Source: Agarophyton chilense (lineage: Eukaryota; Rhodophyta; Florideophyceae; Gracilariales; Gracilariaceae). Taken from it: a stretch of 64,000 nt of DNA. Location: positions 930,001 to 994,000 of the forward strand of contig JARGXX010000013.1 in NCBI GenBank assembly GCA_030374765.1, in the 5' to 3' direction. Numbering within the stretch: the stretch's first letter is position 1; every line of letters starts with the position of its first letter. A model generated the notes under the pieces. The model worked only from the letters and a program-made list of their open reading frames with translations. It had not been told where the DNA came from and ran no database searches. Shown here piece by piece: positions 55,850 to 64,000 of this stretch. The translations under genes were made by a program, and so were the position numbers.

Positions 55850-58800
55850 ATAAACTTAGTAGCGAACACGGTATAAAAAACCGCTGGGGGTGTGTCGATA
55901 GGCGGCGATGCGCTCGAAAAAGCTCGGGGCTGTGTCGACCGGGTCGGAGGAAACGGGAAACATGTGAAAAAGCGTTGTCGGAACGGAGCGGAATAGAGTG
56001 CGGGCTACTTCCGTTACACGATCGATGCTGACGGTATTATGTACACCGGCTTCATCGATCGTCACCGCATCATTGGTAGCGGTAATAACGTCGAAGGGCC
56101 CAACCGTTTTGGAGACTAGCTTTCGGTAAGTGCAGTCATGATCGGCAAGGTCTACATCCTCCAAGCGGTAAGTGGGGGTGTCTATGAAGTCTTTGTCTTC
56201 TTGTTTCAGAAGCGGCGTTAACCGTAAGAATTTATCAAAGTCCGCTTTGAAGAGCCGTTGCGCATACGTCAGTTTACGCCGTGCGGCTTGGAGGGTAGCT
56301 TTGAAACGTTTCGAGGTTTACCGCTTCATTTGAACCGTTGTTGGCTGCTCGGGGATCTCTGGTGCGTGTGAGCACGAAGTCCAACGGAGCCGTTTAACCG
56401 TGCGGTGTAACTGCAAATCATAGCAGTAAGTGAGCGGTTGAATAAACGCATGCCAGTTCGGTTGATGGTCTGCGACGTGATGTCATAGGCGTTGTAGCAA
56501 GTCCTTGGTAAACCGTTCGCCTTGCCCGTTTGTTTGCGGGTGATACGCCGTAGTGAGTACGTGTTTGACGCCGAGTACGGTATAGATGGACTCGAAAAAC
56601 TTCGAGACGAACTTGGTACCGTTGTCGAGTACCAAGTAATTGGAAGTACCGTATGGGTAGAATCAGTGTTCAAGAAATGCTTCGGCGACGACCGGTGCGG
56701 TCATGGACTGAAGTGGGATAGGGAAACATATCTTGCTGAACCGATCGGTGATTGCTAATATGTACTGGAAGCCGTTGGGGCACTTCTGAAATAGACAGAA
56801 AATGTTCAAGGAGACAAGTTCCAGGGGCCTCACGGCGTAGAAGAGCTTGGGGTACTTCTGCGACTGATAGTAGGTACCCCGCACGTGAGTACAGGAGCAG
56901 CAATCCAAAACGGTTTAAAAAGCGTCGTCAGCCATCTGCGCCCAGTAGAAGTCTCGCCGTAGGGACTTGTACATTCTGGTGGAACTAGGATTACCACAAA
57001 TCTCGGGTAATGGGCCAGGTAGAGAATCCGTGATCGGAGACAGCTAGGAACAACCATTTGCAAGGAGCCGCCCAGACGAGAGCTCCACACCATTATACCG
57101 TTCCGGTTGATGTCGAAGCGGAAGAAACTTTCCCCGATGGTTTTCCGAACGGCTTTGAAGAAAGCGTTGTGCGTTTGAGCTCGCACGAATTCTTCAACCG
57201 TGATAGGCGAAATGTCTGTCTCTTTGGAGAAGGCGGGAAAGACCTATTCGGGGACGCAGCGAGAGTTCCGTTCGGGTTGCCCCCAGTCAATAACCACATT
57301 GGCATGGGCCCAACTGTCTATAATAACTGTTGCAACCGTCTTGGGATTGCGACCCTCCTCTTCCGTTACTGTAAGGCAGGGCACGTCCTCGTCCAACGAG
57401 GTTGTATCGTGGCCCTTCTTACAGATACGCAAAAGAGCATCTACCGCTTGGTGTTTAATTCTCGGACTGTTGACGACGTCAAAGTTGTATTACATCAGGC
57501 GAACTTTTCATCGGGCGGGACGTCTGGATGCATCTGCTAGGTTCAGTCCCCACTGTAGAGAATAATGGTCCGTGCGAACAGTAAAGCGAAGCGGTTCCAT
57601 ATCCGGCCGTAAGTGGAGGATAGAAGAGACAACGGCGGCAAGACATTCCCAGTCGGCGGTGGTTTATTTCCGTTCGGTTTTGCTGAGCGTGCGGCTCCAA
57701 TGCCCGACAGGTAGTAATTCACCGTCCGGTTGTTTCTGAAGTAGTGGGCATCCAACTTGGCGGTTGCAGGCATCCGTATCCAAGATGTATGGAAAGTTGT
57801 GACGGGGGATATCCGGTATCGGTGCACGTATCAGCCGTTATCGAAGCTCATCGAAGGCTTGGTATTCTGCATCCGTTAATGTCTAGAAGTCAAAAACTGT
57901 CCATCTTACATCTTGCAGTTAAGGGGCGCCGAGCTGCGTGCGACATTGGGAACGAACCGTCGGAACACGTTACAGAGGCCCAGGAACGAACGGGTCTCCG
58001 TCTGGTTCGTGGGCCTCTTTGCCTCACGAATGGCATCACACGCCTTGCTGGATACATCCAGCTTCCCTGGACGGACAGATAAAGTAACTCAATTATTCGA
58101 CAGTTTCCCTAAAAAAGTGACACTTCTCCAAACGGAGGGTGATACCAGCGGACTGTAATAAGGTGAGAACAGGTTACACATGTTAGTAATTCCATTGAAC
58201 CGTATGGGAGTAAATGAAAACGTCGTATAGGTACAAGAAGGCGTATTCCGATTTCACGCGTGAAAGGATAATGTCCAAGGCCCTCTACAATGTCGCCGGG
58301 GCATTCTTAAAACCGAACTGTATTTTCTTATCCCGATATAGGCCGATTTGCGACGCGAAAGTCATCTTATCTCGATCGGCTCCGTCGATCTGGACTTGCG
58401 AGTAACCGCTATTCACATCTGATGTAGTAAAAATCTGTGCATCTCTGAGTGGGTTGATTCACTCGTGCAGTCGCGGAAGTGGGTAGATATCCGGTACGAT
58501 AACAGAGCTAAGGCGACGGTGGTCTACGTGAAAGCGTAAACTGCCATCCTTCTTTTGTGCAAACACCACTGGGCTGGCCCGCTATACGGAAGACGGTTCT
58601 ATGACGTCCGACTTGAGTTGCTTCTCCAATTTGATTCGTTCTTTCTCGCGGTGCTAGTGCCCCGAGCGGTAGGGAATATGATATATAGGCTCAGTACCTA
58701 TGATGGGTTCAATGCGGTGTTTAGCGGGGGCCACGAACAGCTCGATGATCCTTTCTCGGTCGGTTTTAGAGCCAGGAAACACTTGTACTTTAGATCTCCA

Positions 58801-59249
58801 GTCACCCGCATCGGTTCCGTCTACGTTGGATGGTTTTGTAGCAGTATCCTTCCAATCGAAATACGGGGGACTAGTACCATCCTTCTTGGCGTCTGCGCAC
58901 TAAACCTCTACACCGCTCGGGTGCAATGAGCGCAATCGGAGAAGAAGGCGCTAAACCGGTAATGCAGCGCTTGTAGAGGCGAATCGGTCTGCCAGATAAA
59001 TTAGCAACCAGAATATAAAAAGGGATATCCGGTCGGAGTTATATGACGCCGTTGGAAATGAGCGCGAGCTCTTTATTACACGTACGGTGATGGGACTGAA
59101 TGTAGGAAAGACCAAAGGCCTTTGTGGTGGCCACAAAGTGAACTTCCGACATCGCTGAAATTACAGTCTGGTGAGCGACTCGCAACTTGGTCGAAGGAGT
59201 CTTTTGAGCGGTATTAGGTTGTGGTGTACGTTGATTAATCGGTACGGAT
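55850..59249 (-). pseudogene. pol region of copy E
   Basis: From the right: a reverse-transcriptase core with a YLDD-like block near 58205-58235; an RNase H-like segment around 57500-57900; then integrase with a zinc-like region. Its DDE core (ILAITDRFSK near 56780, NGQ-type block near 56520) and a C-terminal GPF-containing stretch (KTVGPFDVITATNDAVTIDE) follow near 56100. A chromodomain may follow at about 55850. Heavily broken. Confidence 0.6.
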
Positions 59250-60166
59250 TGTAGAGCAACGCCCAGTCAGGGGACACTTGAAGATGCAACTCATAGAATG
59301 AGGATTGAACCCTCCGAGGGTTATGACTATGATCCCCTCTAAGGTGTGCTGAGGTGGCACTGTTTTCTGGTTAGAGCTCGCCTATGAAGTGAAAATTCGG
59401 ATGGCCCATGGTTGGATTGGCCCCGTGATACACGTGGCTTAGTTTTGGCACCGATTTTCGGATATTTGTTAGAACGTTGGACTTTTGGGCCCTGACAGTG
59501 AGATCTCCACGTGTATGGCCCTGATCAGGTGCGCACTACTGTAGAGTTTAGTTAGTGGGCCCTACTTAGGGAGACGATATCTGATAGTCCGAAGCTCAGA
59601 GTAAAAAGGTAACCAAGGTTGGTCTTCGATATCTTTAGAGGCTCTTCGTCGCCATCGTTTCGGCCTTACAACCCGGAACGGGCTCTGGTTAGCAACGCCT
59701 GCGTAGGGACACGACTCCACTTGGAGAGTGCCCACGTTTGGGTTCCGTGCAACCACCCCCTTGGGACCGCTCAGACGACCTGCGTGCACGATACCCCGTG
59801 GGAGTTCTGCTTACTTGTTGCGTGCTTTTTGTGTTTCCTTTCGAGGACAGGTTTTCGCCCCTGTATTGGGTTTCTTTTGTTGTATCGCCCCTTTTCTGGT
59901 TCTCAGGTCCAGTGCCTGTTAGTGCCCGACCCTCGCCCCGTTTTTCCTCTTCGCCGGATTTTCCCCAATTATTTGGGATACTCATACCCATTCCCGACCC
60001 AACGGTTTCTACCCCTGACCTCCGTCGGTACTGCCGGAATCCCCCGTGGGAGTTACACCCCACACTACGGGTGGAACGGAGGCCTCTGTCTCTGAGTCTG
60101 CCTCCCCCAGGGAGCAAGGCTTCAAACACCCTGAGAGCACTTCCCGTCGCCGGATTTTGGTCCACA
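59250..60166 (+). repeat. Solo LTR of the B family
   Basis: 917 bp aligning over its full length with the LTRs of copy B. It is flanked by a perfect 5-bp duplication CGGAT (59245-59249 and 60167-60171), which fixes both LTR ends. No internal sequence, as after recombination between two LTRs. Confidence 0.9.
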
Positions 60167-60302
60167 CGGATGAACTATAATTGGATTCCAGGAAGGCAAT
60201 TGGTCGGGAGTGCCGCAAGAGGACCTTACGTTTCGGGGGGACGATTCCCAACCCGTATTGGTTTACAAAGTAAGTGCGAAGGATGCAGATGGTGGCGAGA
60301 GT

Positions 60303-60746
60303 TCTAACGAAATAACTTTTGGGTCATCGCACGGGTCTCGACCGATGGTAGCGTGGTATAGCGGGTCCTAAGGTTCGAATCCTTGACGGCGGGACTCCCA
60401 GAGAACTTGGTGCATTGGGCAGACGGTTACTGCGTAGTCCTACAGGTTGGAGCTACTAAAAAGATGGCGTGAAGACCAAAGGGTGGACCTAATATACCAA
60501 AGGGGGTTATTTAGTATCCTAACGGTGCATACCGTACTCTAAGGGAGAAGCGTCACTTGGACAAAGTAAATAGTACCGGCAAGGCGCTGAGATCTCCTTG
60601 GCAGTGTAATGCTAATCTATTTCACTAATTAAAATAAAATAATAATCTACATGAGTCCACCTGAGGTCGACCGCCCACGTGTCATCTGCAAGATCCTTCG
60701 GGGCCCTGCAGCTTACAGGGCTCAATCGTTATCATCGCTCCTTCAA
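60303..60746 (-). repeat. 3' LTR of copy C
   Basis: About 444 bp, reverse-oriented match to the A LTRs, preceded on the minus strand by a purine tract (TAGGAGGAAGATAT). The tRNA-like segment is at about 60335-60390. Confidence 0.7.
60335..60390 (+). other. tRNA-like segment in the C LTR
   Basis: TGGTAGCGTGG (A-box-like) at 60346-60356 and GGTTCGAATCC (exact B box and T loop) at 60372-60382. Only 15 nt separate the two, about 17 fewer than in a tRNA, the size of an anticodon arm. The acceptor strands pair poorly, so it is not a working tRNA gene. Confidence 0.55.
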
Positions 60747-61249
60747 ATATCTTCCTCCTAAGGATTCGACCGTCACGGCGAAGTCCAAATTGCGTCACAC
60801 CTTCCTAGGGGTCTGGCTCTAGTTGGACCCATGGGTGAACCTCCGATCTTGCCTTCGGGGTCAGAACGTCGTGATCCTCAGCGTCCTAATGGCCTTGACA
60901 CGAGCGGTGCTTTACATGTAGGCGTCTCATGACAAGTCCGGTATTTGGTCGCTCTCGTTACCAGTGACCGCGACGGGGCGTCGCATCGCCACCATCCTCG
61001 GGGGTGCCAGTGCGTGAGAGCTGACCCTTTGCACCAGATTGGCAACTAGTTCACCTAAGGTACTTTACGCGCACCGGGGGGGTTCCTTGCCGCTTTTCCC
61101 ATCCCTAGGTACTCCTTTGGGGACCCTCCGCGCGTTGTCCGCCGTGAACCACCGTGCGCGCTTCGTCCATTTAATGTCACGTCAGTCATTTTGCCCGATT
61201 CGGTTTCATCTTTCCCTATTCCCGTCGTGGTATTCCTCCATTGGTCGCG

Positions 61250-61845
61250 CGCGATGCCGCCATCGCTTTATGAGCCCGTCGGATATGCCATTCTCCCTCC
61301 GGACTATGTCACTTCCGTTGGTTTTCCTATCCATTTCCCTGCGAACCAGCCTGTGGGCAGCGGCACCATGGCTTCGAACAACCAAGAGGGGTGTTCCTTT
61401 GGATACCAATTAGCTTAAAAGCACTCCGGAGACCGCTATGAACAAACCATTGGACGAAATCCGCAGGCACTGCGTCATGCCCTTCTGCCGTCCAGTTGGT
61501 ATTACTTCCTCGATGGAAATTGAGACACTCCTGAGAAAAGCTTGCTCCTGAGCGCGTCGTTCGGTGCGCTAAGCCGCGGTGGTCCAACAGGGTCAAGATC
61601 TGAAGACCTCCATGATCAATATCCGGTAGCAGAATGCCCATGTGATGTCCCGGAGGGTTATTGCGGACTTGGATGCCCAGTATAATCTAAATTTGAGCGA
61701 CCAGGAGGCTTCCGATGGTGGCATTGGTTCCTCAGGTGAGTCTCCGCCGAAAAAGGGTGCTCGGCACGCTGGGGCCGGTTCTGGTGGTCCAGTTGTCTCA
61801 TCGAGTGACCCTAGTCTAGGTTTCGCTCCCGCAGGTTCCAATTAG
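61250..61845 (+). pseudogene. Antisense ORF remnant of copy C
   Basis: Plus-strand block containing PVGYAILPPDYVTSVGFPI and MASNNQEGCSFGYQL, nearly the same as the start region of A's antisense ORF (PVGYGVLPADFIASVGRPI, MASNNQAGSSSGYQV). It supports the antisense ORF as a regular part of this family. Broken and short. Confidence 0.5.
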
Positions 61846-62059
61846 GACGACCTAGTTACTCCAGTGCCGCCCCAGTGAGTCCTGTTATTGTTCGGAGCGC
61901 TTCTGCGAACCTTGAGGTCATGCCGAGGGCTGTTAGGACTCCGTTAGTGTCTCGAATTAGTTAAGTAAAGTAGTGCTTCTGGTTTCCCAAGGTGGTTCCT
62001 GTATCTCAAATGTGCGTGTCCCGAAGTGGCGTCCGATTTTGAGATCATCTGGGTCTTCC

Positions 62060-63480
62060 TCAGGTGTTTCCGAAGGGCTGATCTTGTTCCCTGATGCGGG
62101 AGCTACGACAAACCGTTGCGGTACGGCGAACCGTCGTGTCAAGAGGCGATTTGGGAGGAGTTTGGAGATTATACGGACCAATGGTTTGATTATTCCGACC
62201 AATGGTTGACCCCTCCTGAAGGCCGCGCTCCGAGTGGCTGATTCTGCGCCAATAGCGGGCGATAAGTTTAGCTGGAATGGTTTGAGGCTCTTGCCAAGTA
62301 TCTTCATCAGGTGTGTAGCCGAACCAACGGACGCGATAGCGCATAGTCCCATCTTCTCCATGACCGGCGGAGATGATGCGCTTACTCACATATTCCGGTT
62401 GATGTTCATCCTCCGGAAGGAAAAGGTGGTCCAGAGGGGCGAATCCATCGGAGTCGGTCGGGAGCGATGGGTCATAGTAGTTGGCATTGACCATCGGGTC
62501 CGTGGGGATAGTCGAGTCCTCGGGAACTGTCTTAGGGGGTGTGGAGACGTGATCGTCGAAATGAGGTCGTGATGCTTGCGTTGGCCCAGGGGGCTGGGAC
62601 TTTGGTGGTCCGGAGGAACTGGGAGCTCGTGTCACGCGGTCAATAGATACGGTGTCCTGTACGCCGTCAATGAGCAACGTGATGGTGTGTTTATTGGCCT
62701 TAAGGACTTTTTATGGTCCCGTAGAGCAGGGTAAGAGCTTCCGCGTAGTGTCCTCAAATTCCTCACTGTCTTTCGGTGGCCGGTCTAGGTAAACCAGGTC
62801 TCCCTTCCCAAAAGTCGGTGTGTTCCAAACTGCTTTGTCGAAATTGATCTTGTAGCGCCGTTGGGGCTTTGGTTAGTACAGTTCTGGCCAATTGAAGAAT
62901 GCAGTCAATGCGTCGGCGCGAGTAGCGCTTCGCCTGGGTAAGAGTCATCCCTTCGGTTATGTCCTGGGGTATGATACACTCCTGAAGGTCAACAGCTGTC
63001 GGCGGCGGCGCTCTTGCCAGCGTTAAGTCGAAAGGCGTTGTCCCCGTGGAAGCGTGCACCTGCGTAATGTAGGCATAAACCAGTGGCTCAACGTAGTCGT
63101 CCCAGTTCAATTGGTGCTCCGAAACGTAGTGCGCCAATCGGTCCAGAAGGAGGCGGTTGAAGCGTTCGGATTTGCCATTGGTTTGCGGGTGGTACGCCTT
63201 GGTGGTCACATGTTTCATATCTTAGGTAGAACATACCTGCCAGAAGAATTTGGATACAAATTGGCTGCCCATATCCGTAAGGAGGTAGATTGGCCTGCCA
63301 TATGGAGGTACCCAGTGGGAGAAGAAGGCCTTGGCGACATCCGTGGCCGTTGTCTTTTCTAGGGGTAGGGATCTGGTAAGTTTTGTAAATTTATCGGTTA
63401 TAACCAAAAAAACCGTTTCCCATGGGATGACTTAGGCAAAGGCCCAAGTATATCCATTGCGACAAATTCCATCGGACGTG
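62060..63480 (-). pseudogene. Integrase and chromodomain of copy C
   Basis: Integrase with FTKLTRSLPLEKTTATDV, LLTDMGSQFVSKFFW and AYHPQTNGKSERFNRLL on the minus strand, then a C-terminal region with SIDRVTRAPSSSGPP. A well-kept chromodomain (YVSKRIISAG, MRYRVRWFGYTPDEDT) lies at about 62235-62400, including the aromatic residues used to bind methyl-lysine in chromodomains. Confidence 0.7.
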
Positions 63481-63489
63481 CGGCGGGGA

Positions 63490-63982
63490 AGAGCTTCAAT
63501 CTGGAAGTCCTGTAGGTTTTTCCGTAGCCCTCGGCGTAGGTAACGAGCCTACGGAAGAGTATTGCAGGTTTTCCGTGTGTTGATTGCTCACATGTGTCCG
63601 AAGGGCAGGGAGCAATGCCGTGGTGAAGTGACGTTTAAGCTGTCCTTCGGAGAACACGTTTCCACATCGGTAAGCCTTCTTCTATAGGTCGTCTTCGAAA
63701 GCCAATTCGATCATGTTAAAGCTCTGCCTAAAAGAGATGCCTTCCTGTGGGCTTCCATTATAACTTCATCCGTGGCCTTGGTTTCCAAGAGGTAATGAAC
63801 AACCTGAAGGTATGACATGAGGAGCTCACGGTCTTGACCATCCACGAGGTCAGTTGTGCCAGATATCTTCGAAACCACTCGGTCACGCGCCTGTCCTGTA
63901 AGGAAGAATTGGAAAGGTACAGAGCTGCGCCTTCGTGGACACCGTTCTGATTGCAGGCCGTACGGAACAAAGTGAGAAACAT
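63490..63982 (-). pseudogene. gag-like part of copy C
   Basis: LTLFRTACNQNGVHEGAALYL matches the capsid-like block of copy A's gag (LFRTACDQNSVHEGAALYL). It continues beyond the window. Confidence 0.6.
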
Positions 63983-64000
63983 AAAAACAGCAATGGGATC

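Larger units (their letters stand above)
52491..60302 (-). mobile_element. Ty3/gypsy copy E, minus strand, degraded
   Basis: Recognised by pol sequence on the minus strand and an antisense (plus-strand) ORF near its 3' end, the same layout as A and B. A solo B-family LTR is inserted at 59250-60166, and copy C's 3' LTR abuts its upstream side, so E's own 5' LTR and gag are not seen. The copy is heavily broken, with more than ten breaks, and is probably the oldest of the four. Confidence 0.6.
60303..64000 (-). mobile_element. Ty3/gypsy copy C (A family), minus strand, reduced, runs off the window
   Basis: From its 3' end: an A-type LTR (60303-60746), an antisense ORF remnant on the plus strand, a chromodomain and integrase, then gag-like sequence to the window end. 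Protease, reverse transcriptase and RNase H were not found, so this is a shortened copy of the A family. It is broken in addition. Confidence 0.7.

Noticed and set aside
60335-60390. Functional tRNA gene
   Set aside because: The T arm is exact, but there is no room for an anticodon arm, the acceptor strands pair poorly, and the segment recurs inside LTRs.

Overview
The window is eukaryotic nuclear DNA: TATA boxes, AATAAA signals, a bZIP factor, a SET domain and chromodomain-bearing Ty3/gypsy elements. Host genes look intron-poor. A red alga is my guess from general resemblance of the elements; nothing here proves it.

Left flank (1-11 kb). Two ordinary minus-strand host genes are present, a prenylcysteine-oxidase-like flavoprotein (1836-3488) and a bZIP factor (4364-5224). 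They are followed by about 5 kb with no gene I can support. A hairpin-rich stretch lies at 9.95-11 kb.

Middle (11.8-51.9 kb). This is a three-level nest. Gypsy copy A (LTRs 11801-12246 and 51476-51921) holds gypsy copy B (LTRs 20006-20921 and 49112-50034). B's gag is split by an 18.26 kb DNA transposon (22048-40308) with 17-bp terminal inverted repeats, sub-terminal CTAG motifs and a flanking CTG on each side.

The 18 kb transposon is the main find. It carries a zinc-finger transposase-like gene (minus, right end) and an 884-aa protein with a disordered N-terminus and a coiled coil. It also carries a beta-class DNA amino-methyltransferase fused to a SET domain, a divergently oriented ParB-like protein, and a protein with a 2OG-Fe(II)-oxygenase-like H-x-D...H...R signature. 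Captured or unknown genes include a ketopantoate-reductase-like gene, a multi-pass membrane protein and a short coiled-coil protein. Between the ParB-like and methyltransferase genes lie three 75-76 bp palindromes at 128-129 bp spacing, candidate binding sites. Together they suggest a mobile element with its own DNA- and chromatin-marking kit: writer, histone writer, site binder and possible eraser. Several cargo genes have an internal stop or a one-base offset in an 8-base homopolymer, so this copy may be decaying.

Right flank (52-64 kb). Two more gypsy copies lie on the minus strand (E about 52.5-60.3 kb, C from 60303 past the window end), and a solo B-family LTR with perfect CGGAT target duplications sits in E. 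All four gypsy copies have an extra antisense reading frame between the chromodomain region and the 3' LTR, with matching motifs and in some copies its own TATA box.
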